A stretch of 47,721 bases of DNA from Treponema sp. (GCA_009781475.1 WQYB01000014.1:1-47721); one strand, 5' to 3'. Positions 8,076 to 16,626 are shown, numbered from the stretch's first letter. Made by a program: numbers and translations. The notes: generated by a model not told the origin, from the letters alone.

Positions 8076-9350
8076 GTGAAACAGAAATTTCCGATTGAAA
8101 ATTATCGTAAAAGTTACCGATGGAAGTCCATTGTTTTTTCGCTTTTTTTCTTTTTTGTTGCAGCTTCACCGTTTTGCACAGCACAAGAAACTCAAAATAT
8201 AATTCATTTTCAGGATATATATATTCAATGGATTGAAATGGAACATCAGCTTAATATAGAAAATATCGAAACTTTATATAATTCGATACAATTATATCTT
8301 GATTCTGATTCATACCGAATATATAGATTTATGCCTTTTTTAACTGACTTCGGCTTTGGTCATACAGATCCCAATGAAATATATGAAATAACAGCAGTAA
8401 TCGGGCTTTTACCGCTTCTTCTCAGCGCTGTTATAGAAGATGATCAAGAAAAAATTAAATATATATCAAATAACATATCAAGCAATCTTGTTAAAGCTCT
8501 TATTTGGGATTCACGCGCAGAACAGCTTACAACAGGCGCATATATCCGTCTGTTTTTAGTATTAATTTTTATAATCATGCTTGCGGCATTTATTATTATT
8601 TTTTTAAACAAAGAACTAAACCGTTCGCTTCGCCGTGAGGAAGAAGGTTCTGTTTATTCACGGGCAGTCTTGATTGCTCAGGAAGAAGAAAGGTCGCGTT
8701 TAAGCAGAGAATTGCACGATACAATTGCACAGGATTTGCGTTATCTGTCATTAGAAGTTAATAAAATCGGCAAAATAAAAGAACATACGGAACGGGAAAA
8801 ACTTTGCGAAGATACAGCGTCGCTTCAATCAGATTTAATCCGTAAAGTTCGGGATATTTGCAATTATCTTGTACCGCCTGATTTTCGTTTTCAGGGATTG
8901 CCTAATGCGCTTCAAAGTTTTTGTCTTGACTTTAGTAAACGCACCCGAATAAACTGCCGTATTGACATAACAGGAGAAATTGATCAAGGTTTTTTAAATG
9001 AAGAAAAACAGCTTCAGATTTTTCGTATAGTACAGGAAGCTCTTACAAATGTAGAAAAACACGCACAGGCTGCAGAAGCAATTGTAATGCTGCGATGCGA
9101 TGAAAACAAAACGTTATCTGTTGGAATATCTGATGATGGCAGGGGTTTTAATATGCCTGATAAAAAAAGTACTTCGCACAAAAGTGCGTCGCACAAAAAT
9201 GCTTCGCATTTAGGGATCCGCGGAATGAATGAAAGAGCTGCTCTTCTTGGAGGCAATTTAGAAATAAAAAGTGAAATCGGCGAAGGAACATTGGTTAAAC
9301 TTCAAATACCGCATCCCCCTCAGAATAAAAAATCCGGAGGATCACAATGA
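8076..9350 (+). CDS. NarL/DegS-type sensor histidine kinase
   Basis: A 424-residue membrane sensor kinase. Residues 17-36 look like a signal anchor and 157-177 like a second membrane span, leaving a roughly 120-residue extracytoplasmic sensor region with no recognised fold. The HisKA_3 dimerisation motif is RELHDTIAQDL, with the phosphoacceptor His at about 214. The HATPase_c domain follows, with an N box (VQEALTNVEKHA), G1 box (DDGRGF) and G2 region (GIRGMNERAALLGG). Between the G boxes, in the ATP lid, are three tandem five-residue units of the K-S/N-x-S-H type. It overlaps the response regulator by 4 nt, so the two are translationally coupled. The GTG start has no Shine-Dalgarno but a TATAAT 6 nt upstream. 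Confidence 0.92.
   Translation: MKQKFPIENYRKSYRWKSIVFSLFFFFVAASPFCTAQETQNIIHFQDIYIQWIEMEHQLNIENIETLYNSIQLYLDSDSYRIYRFMPFLTDFGFGHTDPNEIYEITAVIGLLPLLLSAVIEDDQEKIKYISNNISSNLVKALIWDSRAEQLTTGAYIRLFLVLIFIIMLAAFIIIFLNKELNRSLRREEEGSVYSRAVLIAQEEERSRLSRELHDTIAQDLRYLSLEVNKIGKIKEHTEREKLCEDTASLQSDLIRKVRDICNYLVPPDFRFQGLPNALQSFCLDFSKRTRINCRIDITGEIDQGFLNEEKQLQIFRIVQEALTNVEKHAQAAEAIVMLRCDENKTLSVGISDDGRGFNMPDKKSTSHKSASHKNASHLGIRGMNERAALLGGNLEIKSEIGEGTLVKLQIPHPPQNKKSGGSQ
9165..9209 (+). repeat. Three 15-bp tandem units inside the kinase gene
   Basis: Units at 9165-9179, 9180-9194 and 9195-9209 follow AAAAGTrCkTCGCAC with few changes and encode (K-S/N-x-S-H)x3. The 15-bp length keeps the frame, so unit number could vary without breaking the gene. 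Confidence 0.75.
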
Positions 9351-9970
9351 AAGTATTATTAATTGACGATCATCAAATGGTAAACTCAGGGCTAGCTTCC
9401 ATCCTTGAAGAAACAGGAAACTTTAATATTACAGGACAGATAAACTCTCTTACACAGGCAAAAGATTTTTTGGAAACGGCAGTTTCATCAAAAAAAGAAC
9501 AATTTCCTTCGCTCATAATTCTGGATATATTGTTAGGTGACGAAAACGGACTGGATTTTCTTCCTTTTCTGGAAACTTTCTGCAAAAAAAATAAAATCCA
9601 AAGACCTCCTGTTCTAGTTTGCTCGATATTAGAAGAAACTTTTCGCATACAATCCGCTTTAAAAATGGGTGCATCAGGATATATCTGCAAAACCGGAAGT
9701 AATAACGAATTATTAAATGCAATAAAAAAAATATTAAACGGAGAAACATACATACCAAATGAATATTCAACCAAAGTATTAAGTTCATTGGGGCTCTACG
9801 AAAAATTCACCAAACGGGAACTGGAAATTTTTGAAATGATAAAGAAAAATAAAACCAACAAGCAAATTTCACAGGAACTTGGCATAAATATCCGCACAGT
9901 AGAAAACCATATAAGCAATCTTTATTTTAAAACAGGTGCTTCTAACAGAATAGAATTGTTAAAGCTGTAA
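9347..9970 (+). CDS. NarL/FixJ-family response regulator
   Basis: A 207-residue two-domain regulator. The receiver domain carries the acidic pair D7-D8 and the likely phosphoacceptor D60 in LIILDILLGDENG, with the conserved Lys later in GYICKTG. The C-terminal LuxR-type helix-turn-helix runs from FTKRELEIFEMI through NKQISQELGINIRTVENHISNLYFKTGASNR, which is typical for DNA-binding NarL proteins. Its start overlaps the kinase stop (ATGA), making it the obvious partner. Target genes cannot be told from the window. An inverted repeat downstream (10007-10040) may end the transcript. Confidence 0.94.
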   Translation: MKVLLIDDHQMVNSGLASILEETGNFNITGQINSLTQAKDFLETAVSSKKEQFPSLIILDILLGDENGLDFLPFLETFCKKNKIQRPPVLVCSILEETFRIQSALKMGASGYICKTGSNNELLNAIKKILNGETYIPNEYSTKVLSSLGLYEKFTKRELEIFEMIKKNKTNKQISQELGINIRTVENHISNLYFKTGASNRIELLKL

Positions 9971-10006
9971 TTTAGGATACGTAACCAGTTTCTTTTATAA
10001 ACCAAC

Positions 10007-10040
10007 CACAACACCCTTACCGATTGGCTCGGGTGCTGTG
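10007..10040. terminator. Inverted repeat between convergent genes, possible terminator
   Basis: Arms CACAACACCC (10007-10016) and GGGTGCTGTG (10031-10040) pair over 10 positions with one mismatch. There is no strong T tract on either side (weak TTGGTTTAT on the minus strand), so intrinsic termination is uncertain. Confidence 0.45.
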
Positions 10041-10046
10041 ATTATG

Positions 10047-12041
10047 TTAAAACTGGATTCTATTATCTGTAAGCCAATGTGGAATATCCCTTAAGTTCAT
10101 ATCATTAAAACCAAGTTGACCGCTATTATTATATCCCCAAACATATAATCTACGATTGCGATCAATTGCCAAATTATGAGCAGATGCACTGATATAATAT
10201 AAAAACAAATCATCTCTGGCAGTTTTTCTAGGACTTAACGAATCTGTAGTATTCCCAGTTCCAAGTTGCCTATAATTACTATTACGACCCCAAACCCATA
10301 AATTATTATCAGTATCTATAGCTGTACCATGAAAAAGTCCTGCGCTTATTACTTTAAATTCAATTCCTGTCATTATTTGCACAGGACTATTTTGTTGGCT
10401 TCTATTTCCATTACCAATTTGTCCAAATGAATTATTACCCCATGCCCATAGATTACCATCTTCATCAATAGCCAGACTAAAACATTGCATGATAATAGTA
10501 GATGTTAAACCACCAGTAGTCCCATTATCATAACCACCCGCACTTATTGATTTAAACTTTGTATCGGGTTTTATTACAACAGGAATTAATCGATTTGTTG
10601 TTGTTCCATCACCGAGTTGACCATTATTATTTCTTCCCCAAACCAATAAATTTCCATCTGAATCTATCGCTAAACTGTGACCTGGACCTGCGCTAATTTC
10701 TTTAAATGTTGTACCAGGTCTTATTTGTACCGGGCTGTTTCGCTGTATTGTTGTACCATCACCTAATTGACCAAAATCATTTTGCCCCCATGCCCATAGA
10801 TTTCCTAATTCATCTATCGCTAGACAATGAGACGACCAAACATTTCCTGCTGCATAACCTGCTTTAGGTGTTGATGATGATGCACTTATAGCAATAAATT
10901 TTGTTTCCGGTCTGATTAACACAGGAGAAAGTTTATTAGATGTTGAACCATCACCGAGCTGCCCGGCATTATTTCTTCCCCATGCCCACAAATTACCATT
11001 TGTATCTATCGCATAACTTGAATGATACCCCGCTTCAACAAATTTAAATGTTTTATCTGTTAATACATGTATGGGTGTTATTCGCGGATGGTTAGTATTT
11101 CCAATACCCGTTTGACCTTGAGTGTTATGTCCCCATGCCCATAATTGACCATCTTTGTCTATTACTAAACTATAGTCATCTCCTGCGCTAATTCTATTAA
11201 TAAAATACTTGCTAAAATCAGCTTTCGGAGAAGCCAGTTTAGTCCAGAAATCACTTGGTAATGATAGTTTATATTCCGGAGTATTATCAAAATTAAAGAT
11301 TGGCGAATATTCAAAATACGGAAAATGAGAATTATTACGTACACCGATTATAGATTCCAATTCTAATAATTCTTTATTATTAATACATGTTTTTATATAA
11401 AAAACTAAATCAGCTGTAGCGTATAATGAATAACGATACCAGCCGGCAGGCTCTCCATTATTACCAACTGTAAAAGATACAGACCTGGATTCAGCAACCG
11501 ACAAAGCTCTTTCAGTAGAAGTTGTTGTTGATACTGCGTAATATGTTTTTTCGATCCATTCTCCTTCCCATTTTGCTTCAGCTTTTGCTTTAAACTTACC
11601 TAAACCAGCCGAAGCGCTTGTGCTTACGCTTGCTTTTTGAATATTTGTAGATTCAAAACTATTCATTGCTGTCTCTGTTATTAAGTCAGTTATGGTATTT
11701 GTAGTTGTTGTCGTGGCTGAAGAACTCATGGGTGTTATACCGTTATAATGAACCTCCTGCATTACTGCAATCAAAATATTATCAATAATTCCACCATGAA
11801 TCAAATAATAATTATAATCACCATCCGTATAACTGTCCAATTCTATAATCTTTTCAGGATCAGATATATCAGGTGCAATTGTTATCGCTCGTAAAGGCAC
11901 ACTGGAATTGTTTTGATTTGTACCGGGTCTCCAGGCAGTTAAATCGCCGTAAGAAGGCTCCGAACATCCTGTAAAAACCAATATCAAAATAATATAAAAA
12001 ATAATATAAAGTGATATTATTCCAATAATTTTCTTTTTCAT
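10047..12041 (-). CDS. Lipoprotein with seven RCC1-like beta-propeller repeats
   Basis: A 664-residue protein with a hydrophobic leader ending in the lipobox VFTGC (Cys at about 26), so it should be a lipid-anchored envelope protein. Residues about 60-270 form a Ser/Thr-rich region of unknown fold. From about residue 280 to the end there are seven RCC1/ATS1 repeats, recognisable by LWAWG.N..GQLG.G and SPV.I, which normally build a seven-bladed propeller used for protein binding. Start support is AAAGGAG 8 nt upstream of the ATG. A 61-residue reading frame lies 15 nt upstream on the same strand. Bacterial RCC1 proteins are often accessory surface proteins; the partner here is unknown. Confidence 0.88.
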   Translation of the reverse strand: MKKKIIGIISLYIIFYIILILVFTGCSEPSYGDLTAWRPGTNQNNSSVPLRAITIAPDISDPEKIIELDSYTDGDYNYYLIHGGIIDNILIAVMQEVHYNGITPMSSSATTTTTNTITDLITETAMNSFESTNIQKASVSTSASAGLGKFKAKAEAKWEGEWIEKTYYAVSTTTSTERALSVAESRSVSFTVGNNGEPAGWYRYSLYATADLVFYIKTCINNKELLELESIIGVRNNSHFPYFEYSPIFNFDNTPEYKLSLPSDFWTKLASPKADFSKYFINRISAGDDYSLVIDKDGQLWAWGHNTQGQTGIGNTNHPRITPIHVLTDKTFKFVEAGYHSSYAIDTNGNLWAWGRNNAGQLGDGSTSNKLSPVLIRPETKFIAISASSSTPKAGYAAGNVWSSHCLAIDELGNLWAWGQNDFGQLGDGTTIQRNSPVQIRPGTTFKEISAGPGHSLAIDSDGNLLVWGRNNNGQLGDGTTTNRLIPVVIKPDTKFKSISAGGYDNGTTGGLTSTIIMQCFSLAIDEDGNLWAWGNNSFGQIGNGNRSQQNSPVQIMTGIEFKVISAGLFHGTAIDTDNNLWVWGRNSNYRQLGTGNTTDSLSPRKTARDDLFLYYISASAHNLAIDRNRRLYVWGYNNSGQLGFNDMNLRDIPHWLTDNRIQF

Positions 12042-12056
12042 TTAGTGCTCCTTTAA

Positions 12057-12242
12057 TTAACATTTATGAATAACTGATATATAACCTTTGTTATTATCAG
12101 GCGTTTTTTGTACTTGTTTTTCCCTGTTGGTAACTTGCGAATGTTTTAACCCTTCAACCAGTCCCAATACATAGTGCTGGTTAGTCTCTGTAAGTTTTGG
12201 GAATGAACATTGTAAATGAGCGAGTTTAAATTGTTCAATCAT
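12057..12242 (-). CDS. Small protein (61 residues) resembling the tail of XRE regulators
   Basis: The frame is open from 12263, but I place the start at the ATG at 12242, which has GGAG about 6 nt upstream. The centre, FPKLTETNQHYVLGLVEGLKHSQ, resembles the helical tail that follows the DNA-binding domain in many XRE-family regulators (Asn-Gln, then hydrophobic residues, then Gln), but no helix-turn-helix is present. It is divergent from a gene encoding a complete XRE regulator and lies 15 nt upstream of the RCC1 lipoprotein gene. It could be a regulator fragment or a small partner protein. Confidence 0.55.
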   Translation of the reverse strand: MIEQFKLAHLQCSFPKLTETNQHYVLGLVEGLKHSQVTNREKQVQKTPDNNKGYISVIHKC

Positions 12243-12278
12243 AAAATGCTCCAATACGACCATATATTATCATATATA

Positions 12279-12357
12279 CGAGCATTAGTCAATAAAAATT
12301 TAAAAATTACTCATAAAATAACATTTTTTGCTTGATAGGCGAGCAAACTAGTAATAA
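12279..12357. promoter_or_regulatory. Direct repeat between divergent XRE gene and small gene
   Basis: CGAGCATTAGTCAATAA (from 12279) and CGAGCAAACTAGTAATAA (from 12340) are partial direct repeats in the divergent intergenic region. They are candidate operator half-sites for the adjacent XRE regulator, by position only. Confidence 0.3.
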
Positions 12358-12379
12358 TATGGTAGTTAATTGGTTAAAA

Positions 12380-12718
12380 ATGACAATAAACGAAAGAATT
12401 AGAGAAGTTAGATGTACATTAAAGTTATCTCAACGGGCTTTTGCCAAGGCAGTATATGTATCCAATGGCTATTTAGCAGATATTGAACTGGGTCACAACG
12501 AAGTAAAAGACCGCCTTGTCCACCTTATTTCCAGCGCTTTTTCTGTCAATAAACACTGGCTGCTTACAGGCGAAGGGCAGATGTTTAACAGCACCCCCGA
12601 AGAAAAACTGGAGCGGGTAACTGCTTCTTTTAACGAACTGTACCCCCAGTTCCAGGACTTTGTCCTGCGCCAAATAGACGAGCTTATCGAACTGCAGAAT
12701 GTGAAAAGGGAGAAGTAG
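12380..12718 (+). CDS. XRE-family helix-turn-helix regulator
   Basis: A 112-residue protein from the preferred start. MTINERIREVRCTLKLSQRAFA is the usual beginning of this family, with a helix-turn-helix LSQRAFAKAVYVSNGYLADIE and the phage-repressor-like stretch HWLLTGEGQMF. The tail ends in FNELYPQFQDFVLRQIDELIELQ, the helix seen in many small treponemal XRE proteins. The same frame is open from a TTG at 12332 and an ATG at 12359, but neither has a Shine-Dalgarno. It is transcribed divergently from the 61-residue gene. The 23-bp repeat array begins 9 nt after its stop. It probably regulates itself or its neighbours. Confidence 0.85.
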   Translation: MTINERIREVRCTLKLSQRAFAKAVYVSNGYLADIELGHNEVKDRLVHLISSAFSVNKHWLLTGEGQMFNSTPEEKLERVTASFNELYPQFQDFVLRQIDELIELQNVKREK

Positions 12719-12727
12719 GCACTTTTC

Positions 12728-12842
12728 TATTATACTTTTCGCGCAGTTCCTATTATACTTTTCGCAGATATTTAACTTTACATTTCGCTGGATTTCTATT
12801 ATACTTTTCGCAGGGGTTGTATTATACTTTTCGCAGAACTGA
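12728..12842 (+). repeat. Five phased 23-bp tandem repeats upstream of the DUF4143 ATPase gene
   Basis: TATTATACTTTTCGC occurs exactly at 12728, 12751, 12797 and 12820. A degenerate copy (11 of 15 matches) sits at 12774, so the array is five units with a strict 23-bp period. Each unit is 15 conserved bases plus 8 variable bases. It ends 13 nt before the ATPase ATG. Each unit contains a TATACT -10-like hexamer. Confidence 0.85.
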
Positions 12843-12855
12843 AAAAGGGGGGTTT

Positions 12856-14091
12856 ATGTCAAATGAATATAAACGCTGGCAGACAGAGAGCGTAAAAGAA
12901 GCATTAAAATTACGCCGTGTTGTGGTTTTATCCGGCGCAAGGCAAACAGGCAAAACTACTCTTTCGCACCAAGTAATAGCCGGAGCAGGAGATTATCGTT
13001 CACTAGATGATACAGATATGCTGGATTATGCTCTTTTCGATCCAAAAGGGTTTATAATGCATAAATCCGGCACAATGGTTATTGATGAAATACAAAAAGC
13101 GGCAAAACTAATACCTGAAATTAAACTGGCTGTTGATAAGAACAACCGCCCCGGGCAATATTTACTAACGGGTTCAGTTAATATTCTTACATTACCAGCC
13201 ATTGGTGACAGCCTTGCCGGGCGTGTAAAATACAAACGTCTGCGGCCGCTGACTGTAGGCGAAATACTGGGGAAAAAACCCGTGTTTTTAGATAAAGCTT
13301 TTAACAGAGATTTTCCAAATAAAATCAGCGGATACAATAAAGAGCATATTATCGATCTGGCTTTTCGCGGCGGTTATCCGGAAGCTGTTGCAAATAAAAA
13401 CTATCAACATAGAAAAGACTGGCATATTGATTATTTTAACACTATTCTTTTACGTGATTTAAAAAATATTGCCAACATTCGAAGACAAGACGATTTGCAA
13501 AGTTTGATGGGTATTCTTGCATCATGGTCTGCAAAGTTTATGGAAATATCTCAAATAGCAGCTGCATTATCATTAAATAAATTAACTTTGAACAGCTATA
13601 TTAATACACTGGTTTCTATGTTTATGTATGAAAAAGTGTCTCCATGGTTAAAAACAGATTATGAGCGGATTGGCAAAAGGCATAAATTTTATGCAACAGA
13701 TACAGGAATAATGACATCCATCCTTGGCTGGAACCCAAACGAAGTAATAATGAATAATGATCGCAGCGGAAAGCTGATAGAAACATTTGTTTTCCAGGAA
13801 TTAATAGCTCATATCGATATGGACAATAAATATAAACTCTTTCAATACCGCGACAGACAAAACAGAGAAATTGATTTTCTTGTAGAACGCGATGACGGCG
13901 CACTGCTCGGTATAGAAGTAAAAGCAGGTCACAATGTTTCTAAAGATGACTTAAAAGCGCAAAAATGGTTTGAAGAAAACATATTAAAAAATAAACAAAA
14001 ATACACAGGTATTATTTTATATTCAGGTGATAGAACTATTCAATTTGAAGAAAACAAACTGGCTGTTCCGACTGCAGCTTTGTGGTTATAA
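12856..14091 (+). CDS. AAA-type ATPase of the DUF4143 family with C-terminal nuclease-like domain
   Basis: A 411-residue protein. The Walker A motif is GARQTGKT (residues 27-34), followed by the Walker B motif TMVIDEIQK (73-81) and a sensor-like YLLTGS. The C-terminal DUF4143 region ends with EIDFLVERDDG and GIEVKAG (D about 339, E about 353, K about 355), a PD-(D/E)xK-like pattern. The frame is open from a TTG at 12817, but that lies inside the last repeat unit; the ATG at 12856 has a strong G-rich ribosome site (AAAGGGGGG) just upstream. The family is widespread and often multicopy, with poorly known function. The gene sits in an accessory block directly behind the 23-bp repeat array, which probably controls it. 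Confidence 0.9.
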   Translation: MSNEYKRWQTESVKEALKLRRVVVLSGARQTGKTTLSHQVIAGAGDYRSLDDTDMLDYALFDPKGFIMHKSGTMVIDEIQKAAKLIPEIKLAVDKNNRPGQYLLTGSVNILTLPAIGDSLAGRVKYKRLRPLTVGEILGKKPVFLDKAFNRDFPNKISGYNKEHIIDLAFRGGYPEAVANKNYQHRKDWHIDYFNTILLRDLKNIANIRRQDDLQSLMGILASWSAKFMEISQIAAALSLNKLTLNSYINTLVSMFMYEKVSPWLKTDYERIGKRHKFYATDTGIMTSILGWNPNEVIMNNDRSGKLIETFVFQELIAHIDMDNKYKLFQYRDRQNREIDFLVERDDGALLGIEVKAGHNVSKDDLKAQKWFEENILKNKQKYTGIILYSGDRTIQFEENKLAVPTAALWL

Positions 14092-14175
14092 AACAACTAA
14101 AATCTTGTAATAGTAAAACGATTCCAAGTGATTGATAATTCTTCCTTAATAAGTAAAATGAATTAAGAGGTAAAA

Positions 14176-15621
14176 ATGCCGGTAAAATTTAGAAGCGGGG
14201 AAAATATTCCCCTTGAAATGCACAAAGCCCGTATGGTTCAAAGATTGAACCTTCTGCCTGTCGAAGAAAGATTAAAGGCTTCGCAGGAAGCGGGAAACAA
14301 TACATTCCTGTTAAAAAATAGCGATGTTTTTCTTGATATGCTGACAGATAGCGGCGTAAATGCCATGAGTCAGGCGCAGTATGCGGCAATGATGAATGCA
14401 GACGACTCTTACGCAGGCTCCGAAACTTTTTACAGGCTTGAAGAAGCGCTAAAAGAAGTTTTTGGTACAAAGTACTTTCTTCCATGCCATCAGGGACGTG
14501 CCTGTGAAAATATTATCTGCCAGACTTTTATTAAACCCGGGCAAACGGCAATAATGAATTATCACTTTACCACAACCAAAGCGCACATTATGCGAAACGG
14601 CGGTACTGTTGTAGAAATAATTAAAAAAGAAGGGTTGGAAGTAAAAAGCGAATTGCCTTTTAAAGGTGATTTGGATATAGAACGATTAAAAAATGAAATT
14701 AAAACAATCGGAGCGGAAAAAATCGCGTTTATTAGGGTTGAAGCCGGAACAAATCTTGTAGGCGGACAGCCTGTCTCCATGGCAAACATGCGGGAAGTTG
14801 CTAAAATTGCAAAAGATGCGGGAATACTTTCAATTTATGACGCTTCACTGTTAGCTGACAATTTATACTTTATAAAAACAAGAGACAAAGATTTCGCAAA
14901 TACATCATTAAACCAAATTACTTTGGAATTGGGCAGCTTGTTTGACATGGCATATTTTTCAGCGCGCAAACTGGGTTGCGTTCGCGGCGGCGGAATCATC
15001 ACAAACCGCGAAGATTTATACAATGCAATGATCAGTCTAGTGCCGCTTTACGAAGGGTTTTTAACTTACGGCGGAATGTCCGTGCGGGAAATGGAAGCTC
15101 TAGCTGTAGGTTTGCGCGAAACTCTTGATTTTCATGTTATCGAACAAACACCGATATTTGTCGAAGCGCTTGCCAAAGAATTACTGGCATCCGGTATTTC
15201 CGTTGTAACTCCGCCTGGCGGTTTGGGCTGCCATGTAAATGCCATGTCGTTTTGCGATCATATTCCGCAAAGTGAATACCGCGCGGGTGCTTTGGCAATT
15301 GCCGCGTATATAGCCGGAGGTTTTCGCGGAATGGAACGCGGCACTATAAGCGAAGTGCGTAACGCTGACGGAAGCGAGCATTTTGCGGAAATGGAACTTT
15401 TGCGCCTTGCACTTCCAAAACGTGTTTTTACATTGTCTCAAATTAAATATGTTGCAGACAGGCTTACATGGCTGTATGAAAACAGGCATTTAATCGGTGG
15501 TTTGCGATTTACATTTGAACCTGAAGTCTTGCGCTTTTTCTTCGGCAGGTTAGAACCTGTATCCGACTGGCCTCAAAAACTGGCGAAAAAATTCAGAGAA
15601 GACTTCGGCGATAGTTTATAG
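14176..15621 (+). CDS. Tyrosine phenol-lyase/tryptophanase-family PLP enzyme with altered active site
   Basis: A 481-residue fold-type I PLP enzyme of the beta-eliminating lyase family, about the family length. Alignment by eye to tyrosine phenol-lyase is good throughout: TDSGVNAMS, SYAGSETFY (Y79), HQGRACEN (R108), F131, GTNLVGGQPVSMANM (N193), PLP-binding D222 and K265, GMERGTIS (R388) and R410. Differences fall at catalytic sites: the residue matching Arg217 of phenol-lyase is Leu225 (DASLLADN) and the residue before the PLP lysine is Arg, not Lys. It may therefore cleave another amino acid, releasing ammonia and pyruvate. Start support: AAGAGG before the ATG. Its stop directly abuts the stop of ddl on the other strand. 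Confidence 0.85.
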   Translation: MPVKFRSGENIPLEMHKARMVQRLNLLPVEERLKASQEAGNNTFLLKNSDVFLDMLTDSGVNAMSQAQYAAMMNADDSYAGSETFYRLEEALKEVFGTKYFLPCHQGRACENIICQTFIKPGQTAIMNYHFTTTKAHIMRNGGTVVEIIKKEGLEVKSELPFKGDLDIERLKNEIKTIGAEKIAFIRVEAGTNLVGGQPVSMANMREVAKIAKDAGILSIYDASLLADNLYFIKTRDKDFANTSLNQITLELGSLFDMAYFSARKLGCVRGGGIITNREDLYNAMISLVPLYEGFLTYGGMSVREMEALAVGLRETLDFHVIEQTPIFVEALAKELLASGISVVTPPGGLGCHVNAMSFCDHIPQSEYRAGALAIAAYIAGGFRGMERGTISEVRNADGSEHFAEMELLRLALPKRVFTLSQIKYVADRLTWLYENRHLIGGLRFTFEPEVLRFFFGRLEPVSDWPQKLAKKFREDFGDSL

Positions 15622-16599
15622 TTACACAACGGTAGTTTTAAGTTTTTGATCTCTTTCAAAGCGACTAATCGCAAGTTCGATTAACCGTGTGATTAAATCC
15701 GTGTAACTTATACCGCTTTTTTCCCACATTTTCGGATACATGCTTATTTTTGTAAAACCCGGCATAGTGTTTATTTCGTTAACGATTAATTCGCCGTTAG
15801 GTTTTAAAAATAAATCCACACGGGAAAGTCCTTCGCAGTTAAGTGTTTTAAAAACTTTTATAGCAAGCTCTTGTATACGCTTTATTGTATCGTTATCGAG
15901 CTTGGCTGGTATTTCCAAAGCCGCGCCGTTATCATCGATATATTTGGCATCGTAGGAATAAAAATCATGCGAAGGAATTATTTCGCCGGGTATAGAAGCT
16001 GCAGGTTCTTCGTTTCCAAGTACTGCGCACTCAATTTCTCTGCCGGGGATAAACTCTTCTATTATAACTTTTGTGTCATATTGGAATGCGTCTTTTAATG
16101 CTGCCGACAATTCATCCTGGTTTTTAACTTTATTGATTCCTACCGAAGAACCCATGTTTGCAGGTTTTATAAAAAATATATTTTTATTTTCACCAGAGCC
16201 AATCGCCGATTGAACTTCTGCAAAACTTGGCATTGTTTCGTAACTTTTTATTGTTAAAAACTTTCCAATAGGGATGCCCGCATCACGCAAAAGGCGTTTC
16301 ATTACATCCTTATCCATGCCTACAGCAGAACCTAATACATCGGGACCTACAAATGGAATATCAGCTAACTTTAATAAACCCTGTATAGTACCGTCTTCGC
16401 CGAAAGGTCCGTGTAAAATAGGAAAAATAACATCAAAATTAAATATTTCATTCATCTGCCATTTACCGGATTTTTCTATTTTTATAAGAGTGGGATTAAA
16501 TTTTTCTTTGTCTATTGCATCATATACATTTTTTGCAGATAACAAAGAAATTTCATGCTCTGCGGATTTACCGCCGAAAATTATACCTACTTTTTTCAT
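15622..16599 (-). CDS. ddl: D-alanine--D-alanine ligase
   Basis: A 325-residue ATP-grasp enzyme that joins two D-alanines for peptidoglycan precursors in the cytoplasm. It shows VGIIFGGKSAEHEISLLSA at the N-terminus, LHGPFGEDGTIQGLL, the ATP-grasp loop NMGSSVGI, FYSYDAKY (the omega-loop Tyr typical of D-Ala-D-Ala rather than D-lactate ligases), and the metal-binding end VNEINTMPGF. Length is slightly short but within the family. AAAGGA lies about 10 nt before the ATG. The rhomboid gene lies 27 bp upstream on the same strand and is probably co-transcribed. Confidence 0.95.
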   Translation of the reverse strand: MKKVGIIFGGKSAEHEISLLSAKNVYDAIDKEKFNPTLIKIEKSGKWQMNEIFNFDVIFPILHGPFGEDGTIQGLLKLADIPFVGPDVLGSAVGMDKDVMKRLLRDAGIPIGKFLTIKSYETMPSFAEVQSAIGSGENKNIFFIKPANMGSSVGINKVKNQDELSAALKDAFQYDTKVIIEEFIPGREIECAVLGNEEPAASIPGEIIPSHDFYSYDAKYIDDNGAALEIPAKLDNDTIKRIQELAIKVFKTLNCEGLSRVDLFLKPNGELIVNEINTMPGFTKISMYPKMWEKSGISYTDLITRLIELAISRFERDQKLKTTVV

Positions 16600-16626
16600 T
16601 TATATATAATCCTTTTATTTTTAGAT

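Noticed and set aside
9373-9774. Minus-strand 133-codon frame inside the response regulator gene
   Set aside because: Shadow of a clear receiver domain; no supporting signals.
12728-12842. CRISPR array
   Set aside because: Units are 15 conserved bases with 8-base linkers, far too short for repeats and spacers, and no cas genes are present.
12817-12855. N-terminal extension of the DUF4143 ATPase from TTG
   Set aside because: It is translated from the last repeat unit; the ATG at 12856 has the ribosome site.
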